Assembly: GCA_019635695.1 (NCBI GenBank)
Contig: JAHBYZ010000006.1
Location: 62,001-126,000 of the forward strand
Direction of reading: 5' to 3'
DNA from: Rhizobiaceae bacterium
GTDB taxonomy: Bacteria; Pseudomonadota; Alphaproteobacteria; Rhizobiales; Rhizobiaceae
Length of the DNA: 64,000 bases
The notes beneath the pieces are model-generated. The model had not been told where the DNA came from. It made no database searches and saw nothing but the letters and a program-made list of their open reading frames with translations. Numbering within the stretch: the stretch's first letter is position 1; every line of letters begins with the position of its first letter. Of this stretch, positions 17,653 through 26,826 are shown piece after piece. Both the position numbers and the translations under genes were made by a program.

Positions 17653-19041
17653 ATGGCCGAGACGGTCAAACTGAAATCGCCGGTCGACGGCTCGATCTAT
17701 GTCGAGCGGCCGGTTGCGAGCGATCGCGAGGTGAACGCGGCGGTGGAACGCGCGCGCGCCGCGCAGGTCGACTGGGCAAGGCTGCCGGTCGCAAAACGCA
17801 GCGAATACGTGCTCAAGATGCTCGACGCGCTGCTTGCCATGAATGACGAGATCGTGCCGGAGATCGCCTGGCAGATGGGCCGGCCGGTGCGCTGGGGTGG
17901 CGAGAAGGGCGGTGTGGAGGAGCGCAGCCGCTACATGGTCTCCATCGCCGAGGAGGCGCTGAAGCCCATGCCGGCGTCGAACCCCAAGGACGGGTTCCGC
18001 CGCTACGTGAAGCACGATCCGCTCGGCGTCGTCATGGTCATCGCGCCGTGGAACTATCCGTATCTCACGGCGGTGAACACGATCGTCCCGGCGCTGATCT
18101 CCGGCTCGGCCGTGATCCTCAAGCACGCGGCGCAGACGCTGCTTGTCGGCGAGCGTTTCGCCAAGGCGTTCGAGATCGCCGGGCTGCCGAAGGGCGTGTT
18201 CCAGAACGTCGTGCTCAACCACGCGCAGACCGAGGCACTGCTTGCTTCGGGCAAGATCGACCACTGTAACTTCACAGGCTCGGTCGCCGGCGGGCGCGCC
18301 ATCGAGAAGGCGGCGGCGGGCACGTTCATGACGCTGGGGCTGGAGCTCGGCGGCAAGGATCCGGCCTATGTGCTGCCCGATGCGAAGATGGACCACGCCA
18401 TCGCCAATCTCGCCGAGGGTGCGTTCTACAATTCGGGCCAGTGCTGCTGCGGCATCGAGCGCATCTACGTGCACGAGAAGGTCTACGACCAGTTCGTCGA
18501 GGGCTTCGTCGCCGAGACGAAGAACTGGGTGCTCGGCAATCCGTTTGAGCAGGCCACCACGATGGGGCCGATGGCGCAGGCGCGCTTCGCCGACTTCATC
18601 CGCGAGCAGAAGGCCGAGGCGCTGCGCAAGGGCGCCAAGGCCCACATGAACGGCAAGGACGAGCGCGACAAAGCCGGCTCACCCTACCTGCCGGCCGAGG
18701 TGCTTACCGACGTCAACCACCAGATGAGCGTGATGCGCGAGGAGAGCTTTGGCCCGATCGTCGGCATCATGAAGGTGCGCAACGACGAGGAAGCCATCGC
18801 GCTGATGAACGACAGCCCCTACGGGCTGACGGCGTCGGTGTGGACCTCCGACATCGAGCATGCGGTGGCCATCGGCGACCGCGTCGAGACCGGCACGGTG
18901 TTCATGAACCGCTGCGACTATCTCGACCCGGCGCTGGTGTGGACTGGCGTGAAGGACACCGGCAAGGGCGCCGGCCTGTCGCGCATCGGCTACGAACAGC
19001 TGACGCGGCCGAAGAGTTATCACCTGCGCGAGAAAATCTGA
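17653..19041 (+). CDS. Aldehyde dehydrogenase (NAD(P)+ dependent)
   Basis: ALDH-superfamily enzyme, 462 aa. The general base lies in LGLELGGKDP and the nucleophile in NSGQCCCG (Cys264-266; Cys265 matches the GQxC position). It oxidises an aldehyde to the acid. A CGAGGAAACGC site precedes the ATG. It follows the glutamine-synthetase-like gene by 28 nt and precedes the iron alcohol dehydrogenase by 18 nt, so the three likely form one route in which a gamma-glutamylated amino alcohol or amine is oxidised (inference). The run of three consecutive cysteines is unusual but seen in some ALDHs. Confidence 0.9.
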   Translation: MAETVKLKSPVDGSIYVERPVASDREVNAAVERARAAQVDWARLPVAKRSEYVLKMLDALLAMNDEIVPEIAWQMGRPVRWGGEKGGVEERSRYMVSIAEEALKPMPASNPKDGFRRYVKHDPLGVVMVIAPWNYPYLTAVNTIVPALISGSAVILKHAAQTLLVGERFAKAFEIAGLPKGVFQNVVLNHAQTEALLASGKIDHCNFTGSVAGGRAIEKAAAGTFMTLGLELGGKDPAYVLPDAKMDHAIANLAEGAFYNSGQCCCGIERIYVHEKVYDQFVEGFVAETKNWVLGNPFEQATTMGPMAQARFADFIREQKAEALRKGAKAHMNGKDERDKAGSPYLPAEVLTDVNHQMSVMREESFGPIVGIMKVRNDEEAIALMNDSPYGLTASVWTSDIEHAVAIGDRVETGTVFMNRCDYLDPALVWTGVKDTGKGAGLSRIGYEQLTRPKSYHLREKI

Positions 19042-19059
19042 GTTTCGAAGGCTATTTCA

Positions 19060-20226
19060 ATGACCAAGCTTGTTTCTAAGTGGAACTATCCGACCACCGT
19101 GCGCTTCGGCGCCGGGCGCATCTCCGAACTCGCGGACGCGCTGAAGGTCGCCGGCATCGAGCGACCGCTCTTCGTCACCGATCCGGGGCTGGCGAAGCTG
19201 CCCGTCGTGCCGAAAACGCTGAAGCTGCTGGACGACGCCAAGGTGAAGTACGGCGTCTTCTCGGACGTCAAGCCGAACCCGGTGGAAAGCAATCTCACCG
19301 CCGGCATAGCCGTCTACAACAAGGGCAAGCATGACGGCGTCATCGCCTTCGGCGGCGGCTCCGCACTCGACCTCGGCAAGCTCATCGCCTTCCAGGCGGG
19401 GCAGTCGCGTCCGGTTTGGGACTTCGAGGACATCGGCGACTGGTACACCCGCGCCGACGCGTCGAAAATCGCGCCGATCGTGGCCGTGCCGACGACCGCC
19501 GGCACCGGCTCGGAAGTCGGCCGCGCCGGCGTTCTGACGCACGAGGCCAGCCACACCAAGAAAGTCATCTTCCACCCGAAGATGATGCCGGCAATCGTCA
19601 TCGCCGATCCCGAACTCACGGTCGGCATGCCGCCCTTCATCACCGCCGGCACCGGCATGGACGCGCTGGCTCACTGCCTCGAAGCCTATTGCGCGCCGGG
19701 ATATCACCCGATGGCCGACGGCATTGCACTCGAAGGCATGCGGCTGGCCTTCGAAAACCTGCCGAAGGCGTTCGCCAACGGCAAGGATCTGACCGCCCGC
19801 GCGCACATGATGAGCGCGGCGGCGATGGGCGCCACCGCCTTCCAGAAGGGGCTTGGCGCGATCCACTCGCTGTCGCATCCGATCGGCGCGCTCTACGACA
19901 CGCACCACGGCATGACCAACGCCGTGTTCATGCCCTACGTGCTCGCCTTCAACCGCAACGCAGTCGAGGACCGCATTGCGCGTGCGGCCGCCTATCTCGG
20001 CATCAAGGGGGGCTTCGACGGCTTTGCAAAGGCCGTGCTGAAGCTGCGCAAGGAGCTCAAGGTGCCGCATACGCTCGGCGGGCTCATCAAGGATTTCAAC
20101 CCCGACAGGAAGCGCAAGGCGCTCATTGCAGATATGGCGATCGTCGATCCGACGGCGGGCGGCAATCCGGTGAAGCTGACCAAGAAGGCGGCGGCGACGC
20201 TGCTCGACCAGGCGATCGCGGGATAG
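19060..20226 (+). CDS. Iron-containing alcohol dehydrogenase
   Basis: Group III (Fe-dependent) alcohol dehydrogenase, 388 aa. The nucleotide-binding GGGSALDLGKLIAF is near residue 100; the metal-binding His and Asp residues lie in the region TGMDALAHCLEAY and in HSLSHPIGALYDTHHGMTNA. It interconverts a primary alcohol and an aldehyde with NAD(P). The ATG is 18 nt after the ALDH stop with only a weak ribosome site. It ends the presumed operon. The next 234 bp are non-coding and lead into a second ABC importer. Confidence 0.92.
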   Translation: MTKLVSKWNYPTTVRFGAGRISELADALKVAGIERPLFVTDPGLAKLPVVPKTLKLLDDAKVKYGVFSDVKPNPVESNLTAGIAVYNKGKHDGVIAFGGGSALDLGKLIAFQAGQSRPVWDFEDIGDWYTRADASKIAPIVAVPTTAGTGSEVGRAGVLTHEASHTKKVIFHPKMMPAIVIADPELTVGMPPFITAGTGMDALAHCLEAYCAPGYHPMADGIALEGMRLAFENLPKAFANGKDLTARAHMMSAAAMGATAFQKGLGAIHSLSHPIGALYDTHHGMTNAVFMPYVLAFNRNAVEDRIARAAAYLGIKGGFDGFAKAVLKLRKELKVPHTLGGLIKDFNPDRKRKALIADMAIVDPTAGGNPVKLTKKAAATLLDQAIAG

Positions 20227-20460
20227 GGCAACAGGTTCAAGGGAGCAGCGGAGGAAGCGGAAGCCAACAAGCAGTGCAGGGGAACTGGTGGTCGGAAACT
20301 TAGCCGGAAAACAACCGGAGCCGATTGCCGCAAAGGAACAAAAGGGTTTAACGTCAACGGCCTCGTGCGCGTCAGTTCACCGGTTTTCACGCAGCTGTCA
20401 TGCAGCGCCGGTAACCGCAACGCAGGCGTCGTTGGGCGTCAAGTTTTACGGAGAAACACG

Positions 20461-21570
20461 ATGATGAAACGCACGGGAACCGCGCTGTCGATGACGGCTG
20501 CGGCCTTGATGGTGTCGAGCTCGCTCGCCACCGCGCAGGACATGGCCGCGCTCGAGGCGGCGGCCAAGAAGGAGGGCATGCTCTCCACCATCGCCCTGCC
20601 GGACAGCTGGTGCGGCTACGGTGACGTGATCGCGTCCTTCAAGGCGAAATATCCTGAAATCAAGTACAACGGTCTCAACCCCGATGCCGGCTCGGCCGAC
20701 GAGCTCGAGGCGATCCGGGCCAACAAGGACAACAAGGGTCCGCAGGCGCCTGACGTGATCGACGTCGGCCTGTCGTTCGGTCCGGCGGCGAAGGCCGAAG
20801 GGCTGATCCAGCCCTACAAGGTGGCGACGTGGGAATCGATCCCGGCCGACGCCAAGGACGCCGACGGAAGCTGGTACGGCGACTATTACGGCGTGATGTC
20901 CTTCGTGGTGAACAAGGATCTCGTGCCGAACGTGCCGCAGTCCTTCGCGGACCTGCTCAAGCCGGAATATGCTGGTCAGGTGGCGTTCGCGGGCGATCCG
21001 CGCGCGTCGAACCAGGCGATCCTGGCCGTGCTCGCCGCCGGCATGGCGCAGGGCGCGGAGCCGGGCGCCGCGGCAGCGCAGGCCGGTCTCGAGTTCTTCA
21101 AGAAGCTGAACGACGCCGGCAACTTCGTGCCGGTGATCGGCAAGGCGGGCACGCTGGCCCAGGGCACGACGCCGATCGTCATCGCCTGGGACTATAACGG
21201 TCTGTCCTGGCGCGACTCGCTGAAGGGCAACCCGCCGGTCGACGTCGTCGTGCCGACCGATGCGTCGCTCGCGGGCGTCTACGTGCAGGCGATCAGCGCC
21301 TATGCGCCGCAGCCCAACGCCGCCAAGCTGTGGATGGAATATCTCTACAGCGACGAAGGTCAGCTCGGCTGGCTGAAGGGCTATTGCCACCCGATCCGCT
21401 TCAACGATCTCGTTGCAGGGGGCAAGGTGCCGCAGGAGATGCTCGACAAGCTGCCGCCGGCGGAAGGCTACGCCAAGGCCGTGTTCCCGAGCCTCGACGC
21501 CGTGAACGCCAACTCGGCCGCCGTCAAGGAAGGCTGGGACAAGGTCGTCGGCGCCAACGTGGTGCAGTAA
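20461..21570 (+). CDS. ABC transporter extracellular solute-binding protein (spermidine/iron type)
   Basis: Type II periplasmic binding protein, 369 aa. A Sec signal (MMKRTGTALSMTAAALMVSS, cleavage near ATAQD) is followed by a fold typical of SBP_bac_6/PotD/FbpA relatives. The start is ATG at 20461, behind CGGAGAAA; an in-frame upstream start at 20365 would bury the signal peptide. It opens the operon with two permeases and an ATPase. The ligand might be a polyamine, thiamine-like or phosphonate compound; sequence alone does not decide. A perfect hairpin follows the stop. Confidence 0.88.
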   Translation: MMKRTGTALSMTAAALMVSSSLATAQDMAALEAAAKKEGMLSTIALPDSWCGYGDVIASFKAKYPEIKYNGLNPDAGSADELEAIRANKDNKGPQAPDVIDVGLSFGPAAKAEGLIQPYKVATWESIPADAKDADGSWYGDYYGVMSFVVNKDLVPNVPQSFADLLKPEYAGQVAFAGDPRASNQAILAVLAAGMAQGAEPGAAAAQAGLEFFKKLNDAGNFVPVIGKAGTLAQGTTPIVIAWDYNGLSWRDSLKGNPPVDVVVPTDASLAGVYVQAISAYAPQPNAAKLWMEYLYSDEGQLGWLKGYCHPIRFNDLVAGGKVPQEMLDKLPPAEGYAKAVFPSLDAVNANSAAVKEGWDKVVGANVVQ

Positions 21571-21580
21571 AACCGACCGA

Positions 21581-21608
21581 CGGACGCGGGCTTTGCGGCC
21601 CGCGTCCG
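21581..21608 (+). terminator. Intercistronic hairpin after the binding-protein gene
   Basis: An 11-bp perfect stem (arms 21581-21591 and 21598-21608) with a 6-nt loop and no T-run. It lies between the binding-protein and permease genes; such hairpins commonly raise the level of binding-protein mRNA relative to the distal cistrons. Confidence 0.6.
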
Positions 21609-21636
21609 CTTCCATTTCTCCCTGAAGACGGAGCGC

Positions 21637-22509
21637 ATGTCGCAAGTCTCCTCACCAGCGCGCCGCCTGCCGACCCACTGGCTGGGCGTGGCGCCGTTTT
21701 TCCTGTTCGCGATCCTGTTTCTGATCCTGCCGGCGATAACGATCGTCATTGGCGCCTTCCGCGGGCCTGACGGCGGCTTCACCTTCGCCAACATAGCGGG
21801 TCTGAACACCACCACGATCCGCAACGCCTATTGGGTGTCGATACAGGTCAGCTTCTGGTCGGCGCTGCTGGGCTGCACCATCGGCTTCATCATGGCGGCT
21901 GCTACCGTGCTGGGCGGGCTGCCGCGCTTCATCCGCGCGCCGCTGCTTACCTTTTCGGGCGTGGCCTCGAATTTCGCCGGCCTGCCGCTCGCCTTCGCCT
22001 TCATCGCCACGATCGGGCCGGCCGGCCTCATCACCGTGTGGCTGCGCACGGAGTTCGGCATCAATCTGCGGGCGGCCACGGGCTTCAACCTGTTCAGCTC
22101 GACCGGCCTGGTGGCAACCTACCTGTTCTTCCAGGTGCCGCTGATGATCCTCATCATCACGCCCGCGCTGGACGCGTTGCGGCGCGAGTGGCGCGAAGCG
22201 GCCGAAATCCTCGGCGCATCGGGTTTCCAGTACTGGCGCATGGTAGCGTTTCCGATCCTGCTGCCGTCGCTGCTCGGTACCTTTGCGCTTCTGTTCGCAA
22301 ATTCCTTCGGCGCCGTGGCCACGGCCTTTGCGCTTGCGGGCCCGCAGCTCAACATTGCTCCCATCCTGCTGTTCTCGCAGATCCGCGGCGACGTTCTGGG
22401 CAGTCCCGGCCTCGGCTATGCGCTCGCCTTCGGCATGATCGTCATCACCGGCATCTCCAACACCCTCTACCTGTGGCTGCGCGCCCGCACCGAGAGGTGG
22501 CAGAAATGA
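21637..22509 (+). CDS. ABC transporter permease (PotB-like)
   Basis: Inner-membrane permease of the binding-protein-dependent family, 290 aa, six or seven hydrophobic segments. The cytoplasmic EAA loop reads EWREAAEILGASGFQYWRMVAFPILLP in the expected position around residue 185-210. The ATG follows GACGGAG. Its stop overlaps the second permease start (ATGA). It partners with that permease and the ATPase encoded at 23.3 kb. Confidence 0.9.
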   Translation: MSQVSSPARRLPTHWLGVAPFFLFAILFLILPAITIVIGAFRGPDGGFTFANIAGLNTTTIRNAYWVSIQVSFWSALLGCTIGFIMAAATVLGGLPRFIRAPLLTFSGVASNFAGLPLAFAFIATIGPAGLITVWLRTEFGINLRAATGFNLFSSTGLVATYLFFQVPLMILIITPALDALRREWREAAEILGASGFQYWRMVAFPILLPSLLGTFALLFANSFGAVATAFALAGPQLNIAPILLFSQIRGDVLGSPGLGYALAFGMIVITGISNTLYLWLRARTERWQK

Positions 22510-23291
22510 CGCGCGCCTTCGCCTGGGCCGGGTTCCTGATCGGCTCGATGATCTTCATCCTGCCGCTGCTCGGCATGACCGAGTTCTCGCTTTCGATGCG
22601 GCGCGGCGAGTATTCCTTCGACGCCTACGCGTCGGTTCTCGCCGACCCGCAATTCCGCGCCACCTTCACTTATTCGGTCGTCATGGCGCTGTTCACCATC
22701 GTCTTCGGCGTTCTGCTGGTGGTGCCGACCGCATACTGGGTGCGGTTGCGGATGCCGGGACTGCGGCCGGTGGTCGAGTTCATCACCCTCATGCCGCTGG
22801 TCATCCCGGCCATCGTCATCGTGTTCGGCTACATCCGCCTCTACAACACGTCGTCCTGGCTGCCGCTGACCGGTTCCGACCTCGGAACCAAGGTGCTGCT
22901 GATGTGCGGCTATACGTGCCTCGCGCTGCCCTACATGTATCGCGCCGTCGATACCGGGTTGCGCGCCATCGACATCGGGACGCTGACTGAAGCGGCGCAG
23001 TCGCTGGGCGCCGGCTGGACGACGATATTCGGCAGGGTCATCCTGCCCAACGTCTTCGTCTCGGTGCTGTCCGGCGCCTTTCTCACCTTCGCGATCGTGA
23101 TCGGCGAGTTCACGCTGGCCGCGTTGCTCAACCAGCCCGCGTTCGGCCCCTACCTGCAGCTCGTCGGCGCCAACAAGGCCTACGAGCCCTCGGCGCTGGC
23201 GGTGATCTCGTTCGGCATCACCTGGCTCTGCATGGGCCTCATCCAGATCGTTGCGCGGCTCGCTCCCAAGCCGCCGGCGCAACTGCACTAA
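22506..23291 (+). CDS. ABC transporter permease (PotC-like)
   Basis: Second permease, 261 aa, with six hydrophobic segments and the EAA loop LTEAAQSLGAGWTTIFGRV. The start is the ATGA overlap with the first permease; the long open frame upstream is a shadow of that gene. It forms the heterodimeric channel of the importer. The ATPase gene follows after 15 nt. Confidence 0.9.
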   Translation: MTRAFAWAGFLIGSMIFILPLLGMTEFSLSMRRGEYSFDAYASVLADPQFRATFTYSVVMALFTIVFGVLLVVPTAYWVRLRMPGLRPVVEFITLMPLVIPAIVIVFGYIRLYNTSSWLPLTGSDLGTKVLLMCGYTCLALPYMYRAVDTGLRAIDIGTLTEAAQSLGAGWTTIFGRVILPNVFVSVLSGAFLTFAIVIGEFTLAALLNQPAFGPYLQLVGANKAYEPSALAVISFGITWLCMGLIQIVARLAPKPPAQLH

Positions 23292-23306
23292 GACCCGGAA
23301 CCGACC

Positions 23307-24365
23307 ATGGCCGAGCCTTTCCTGAACATCGAGCATGTCCGCAAGTCGTTCGGATCGACGACCGTCGTGCAGGATTTCAACCTCGCGGTCGAACCCGGCG
23401 AGTTCGTTTCCTTTCTCGGTCCGTCGGGCTGCGGCAAGACTACAGTGCTGCGCATGGTTGCCGGCTTCGAGGAGCCGTCGGCAGGCAAGATCGTCATCGG
23501 CGGCAAGGATGTCACCCACCTGAAGCCAAACCAGCGCAACATCGGCATGGTGTTCCAGGCCTACGCGCTCTTCCCGAACATGACCGTTGGGCAGAACATC
23601 GGTTTCGGCCTGCGCGTGGCGGGCAGGTCGCGCGCCGAGATGGACAAACGCGTCAAGGAAATGCTGGCGCTGATCAGGCTGCCCGATCTGGCCGACCGCT
23701 ATCCCTACCAGCTCTCCGGCGGGCAGCAGCAGCGCGTGGCGCTGGCCCGCGCGCTGGCGCCTGCGCCGAAGCTGCTGCTGCTCGACGAGCCTCTCTCGGC
23801 GCTCGACGCCAAGGTGCGCGTGTCGCTGCGCGACGAGATCAGGCAGATCCAGAAGGATCTCGGCATCACCACGGTGTTCGTGACTCACGACCAGGAGGAG
23901 GCGCTGTCGATCTCCGACCGCATCGTGGTGATGTACGGCGGCAAGGCCGAGCAGGTCGGCGCGCCGTTCGAGATCTACAACCGGCCCGCGACGCGCTTCG
24001 TGGCGTCCTTCGTCGGCACGCTCAACATGCTGAACGGCAAAGTGGTGGACCCGAAGGCCGGAACGGTCGAGATCGACGGGCAGAAGATCACGCTCGGCCG
24101 CGACCTCGGCAAGCCGGTCGGCGCCGCGGTTACGCTGGCGCTGCGCCCGGAGGCGGCGGCGATCGGCGGTCCCGGCGACCTGTCGCTCAAGGGCACGGTC
24201 GCCGACGTATCGTTCCTCGGCTCCGTCATCCGCGTCCGCGCGGCGGTCGGCGCAAGCCGCATTTCCTTCGATCGCTTCAATTCGCCGACCACGCCTCCGC
24301 CGGTGGTAGGCGAACCGTGCGACATAAAGTTCTCCGCCGGCGACGTGCTGGTGCTGGGCGACTAG
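23307..24365 (+). CDS. ABC transporter ATP-binding protein (PotA/FbpC-like)
   Basis: ATPase of 352 aa. Walker A GPSGCGKTT at 38-46, the Q-loop in NIGMVFQAYALFP, signature LSGGQQQR, Walker B LLLLDEPLSALD, and a C-terminal TOBE domain with LRPEAAAI. It powers the two permeases upstream. Its TAG stop lies inside the palindrome CTAG that also supplies the stop of the convergent gene on the other strand, so the two genes overlap by 4 nt tail to tail. Confidence 0.93.
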   Translation: MAEPFLNIEHVRKSFGSTTVVQDFNLAVEPGEFVSFLGPSGCGKTTVLRMVAGFEEPSAGKIVIGGKDVTHLKPNQRNIGMVFQAYALFPNMTVGQNIGFGLRVAGRSRAEMDKRVKEMLALIRLPDLADRYPYQLSGGQQQRVALARALAPAPKLLLLDEPLSALDAKVRVSLRDEIRQIQKDLGITTVFVTHDQEEALSISDRIVVMYGGKAEQVGAPFEIYNRPATRFVASFVGTLNMLNGKVVDPKAGTVEIDGQKITLGRDLGKPVGAAVTLALRPEAAAIGGPGDLSLKGTVADVSFLGSVIRVRAAVGASRISFDRFNSPTTPPPVVGEPCDIKFSAGDVLVLGD

Positions 24366-25072
24366 GTTCTGCGGGCGAAGTAGCGCCCGAATCCCTCGAC
24401 ACGCGGATCGCTGCCGGACAGCGCGACCGCCGCATGGGCTCCGATCATGGCGCTCGAGACCACGGGCATGGCGTATCGCTTTTCCAGCGCGGGTGCGACC
24501 GTTGCGGTTCGCAATCCCGCGCAGGCGATGACCAGCGCATCCGCACCGCTTGACGTGGCCAACGCGCGCTCGGCCAGGACGGCGATGTCGCTCTCCTCCA
24601 CGCCCTCCACGGCCGACAGCGCGGCGATGCCCATGCCTTCGAGCGCCGCGAATTCGTAGCCGTCAGCTTCGAAATAGGCACGGAACAGGGCGTTGACCTC
24701 ATCCGTGTAGGCGGTCACCGCGGCCAGCCGGCGCGCGCCGAGGGAGGCGAGCGCCGCGGACAGCGCGCCCGTGAGGGTCTGGCAGGGCAGCCCGGAGGCC
24801 GCGCTCATCGCATCCACTATTTGGCGGTTGCCGGACGGACCCGAGAAGAACGACAGCGAGGTGCCGAACAGGAAGGCCGCTCGCGCGCCCCGCGTTGCGA
24901 GGGAGGCGGCGCACTCGCCCGCGCGGCCTATGGCTGCGGCGTAGGCTTCGGCCGACATTTCCGTCAGCCCGAGACCCTCCGCCTCGAAGCGCATGGATGG
25001 ATACATCGCTAGTGCGTCCGGCGGCACGGTTGCCCTGAGCGGCGGCACGATCAGGCCGACGGAATTGGTCAT
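24362..25072 (-). CDS. Arylmalonate decarboxylase-like protein (Asp/Glu racemase superfamily)
   Basis: Member of the Asp/Glu racemase/maleate isomerase superfamily, 236 aa from the preferred ATG. In place of the first active-site Cys it has Gly70 in GTSLSFFSG; the second Cys is present (Cys184 in ACAGLRT). Together with LIVPP (residues 7-11) and Tyr122, these match, at a constant offset of four, the active-site set I recall for Bordetella arylmalonate decarboxylase (Pro14, Gly74-Thr75-Ser76, Tyr126, Cys188). That enzyme decarboxylates alpha-aryl malonates without cofactor. Longer starts at 25081 and 25126 exist; the last overlaps the motif at 25127, so the shorter is preferred. It is divergent from a GMC oxidoreductase. 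Confidence 0.72.
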   Translation of the reverse strand: MTNSVGLIVPPLRATVPPDALAMYPSMRFEAEGLGLTEMSAEAYAAAIGRAGECAASLATRGARAAFLFGTSLSFFSGPSGNRQIVDAMSAASGLPCQTLTGALSAALASLGARRLAAVTAYTDEVNALFRAYFEADGYEFAALEGMGIAALSAVEGVEESDIAVLAERALATSSGADALVIACAGLRTATVAPALEKRYAMPVVSSAMIGAHAAVALSGSDPRVEGFGRYFARRT

Positions 25073-25126
25073 GGCTGCCATTTCATCGTGCAAAGCGTCG
25101 CATCGTCTCGGGCTTCGTTTGGACAT

Positions 25127-25143
25127 TTAACATGTTTAGTGTA
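25127..25143 (+). promoter_or_regulatory. Candidate HpaR-type operator in the decarboxylase/GMC divergent gap
   Basis: TTAACATGTTTAGTGTA, 12 of 17 positions identical to the best site at 34565. It contains the palindrome AACATGTT and lies 59 bp before the GMC start and 55 bp before the preferred decarboxylase start. Confidence 0.45.
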
Positions 25144-25201
25144 AGCCAATCACCGGCCCGTGCAAGCCGAATGCGGGCCGCGCGGGCGGGGCAGGAGCGC
25201 G

Positions 25202-26824
25202 ATGCAGGAATTCGATTTCGTGATCGTCGGCGCGGGCTCGGCCGGCTGCGTGCTGGCCGCGCGACTGTCGGAAGACCCGAAGAACCGCGTCTGCCTGATC
25301 GAGGCCGGGCCGGCCGACCGGCATCCGGCTATCGGCGTACCGTTCGGCGTCATGCACCTGTTCACGCACAAGACGCTCAACTGGCGGTTCAAGACGGTGC
25401 CGCAGAAGCACGCCGCCGGTCGCGAGATCTACGTGCCGCGAGGCCGCGTGCTCGGCGGCTCCTCGACGATCAACGGCATGGTCTACACGCGCGGCCACCC
25501 GAGCGACTATGACGACTGGGCGGCGCTTGGAAACGCCGGCTGGTCGTTCCAGGAGGTGCTGCCCTATTTCCGGCGTTCGGAGAACAACGAGGAGCATGGC
25601 GTCTCGCCCTATCACGGCAGCGGCGGGCCGCTGAACGTCAAGTATCTCGACATGTACAACCCGCTCTGCGAGGTGCTGTTCGAGGCGGCCGAGGACATGC
25701 AGTATCGGCGCACCGACGATTTCTGCGGGCCGACGCACGAAGGCTTCGGTCGGCGTCAGGCGACGATGAAGGACGGCCGCCGCTGGTCGGCCTCGCACGC
25801 CTTTCTGCGGCCCGCGCTGAAGCGGCCGAACCTCACCGTGATCACCAGCGCGCTGGTGCGCAGGCTGACGGTCGCTGGCGGACGCGCCACCGGCGTGGAA
25901 TACGAGCGCGACGGCCGCGTCGAGCAGGTGAAGGCCACCCGCGATGTAGTGCTTTCGGCCGGGGTGATCGGCTCGCCGCAGATTCTGATGTTGTCTGGCA
26001 TCGGGCCGGCGGCGGAGCTGAAGGCGCTCGGCATCGACGTGGTCCGCGACCTGCACGGCGTCGGGAAAAACTACCAGGACCATGTCTGCACTACCGTGCA
26101 ATACACCAGCCCGACCACGGTTCCGTACGGCATCTCGTGGAAGACGCTGCCCTGGGGTGCGTGGAGCATCCTCCAGTACCTGCTGTTCAGGCGCGGCATC
26201 TTCGCCAACAACATGCTGCACGCCGGCGGTTTTATCCGCACCCTGCCCGAACTGGAACGGCCCGACTTGCAGTTCATCTTCATGCCGGTGTTCCGCGACG
26301 CCAGGGGGCGCATGGGCATCGGCCACGGTTTCGGCCTGATGCCGATCGTGTTGCGACCCGAAAGCCGCGGGGAGTTGAGGCTCGCGTCGACCGACCCGCA
26401 CGACGCGCCGTTGATCGACCCCAACTTCCTGTCCGCATCGAGCGACGTCGAGACGCTGCTACGCGGGCTGAAGATCGCCAGGCGGCTGCTCAACGCACCG
26501 CAGTTCGACCCCTATCGCGGCGAGGAGGCGAATCCGGGCCGCGCAGTGGAGAGCGACGAGGCGCTTGTCGCCTATATCCGCGACACGGCCTTCACGGCCT
26601 ATCACCCGGTGGCGACATGCAGCATGGGACCGGGGCCGGAAGCCGTGGTTCGCGCAGACCTGAAGGTGCACGGCATCGACGGGTTGCGTGTGGCCGACGC
26701 GTCCATCATGCCGACACTGATCGGCGGCAACACCAACTCGGCCGCCATCATGGTCGGCGAAAAGGCCGCGGACATGATCCTCGGGCGGCCGGCACCGGTG
26801 CCGGCGAACGTCCCGGTTGAATGA
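25202..26824 (+). CDS. GMC family FAD-dependent oxidoreductase (choline dehydrogenase-like)
   Basis: Flavoprotein of 540 aa. The N-terminal FAD-binding motif is DFVIVGAGSAGCVLAARL, the GMC signature RGRVLGGSSTINGM follows near residue 80, and the C-terminus has the catalytic His region FTAYHPVATCSMGP and NTNSAAIMVGEKAADMI. Such enzymes oxidise primary alcohols to aldehydes and pass electrons to quinones or O2. The start is ATG 25202 after CAGGAGCGCG; an upstream in-frame start at 25160 adds an unrelated basic stretch. It is one of three GMC enzymes in this block. Confidence 0.9.
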   Translation: MQEFDFVIVGAGSAGCVLAARLSEDPKNRVCLIEAGPADRHPAIGVPFGVMHLFTHKTLNWRFKTVPQKHAAGREIYVPRGRVLGGSSTINGMVYTRGHPSDYDDWAALGNAGWSFQEVLPYFRRSENNEEHGVSPYHGSGGPLNVKYLDMYNPLCEVLFEAAEDMQYRRTDDFCGPTHEGFGRRQATMKDGRRWSASHAFLRPALKRPNLTVITSALVRRLTVAGGRATGVEYERDGRVEQVKATRDVVLSAGVIGSPQILMLSGIGPAAELKALGIDVVRDLHGVGKNYQDHVCTTVQYTSPTTVPYGISWKTLPWGAWSILQYLLFRRGIFANNMLHAGGFIRTLPELERPDLQFIFMPVFRDARGRMGIGHGFGLMPIVLRPESRGELRLASTDPHDAPLIDPNFLSASSDVETLLRGLKIARRLLNAPQFDPYRGEEANPGRAVESDEALVAYIRDTAFTAYHPVATCSMGPGPEAVVRADLKVHGIDGLRVADASIMPTLIGGNTNSAAIMVGEKAADMILGRPAPVPANVPVE

Positions 26825-26826
26825 GC

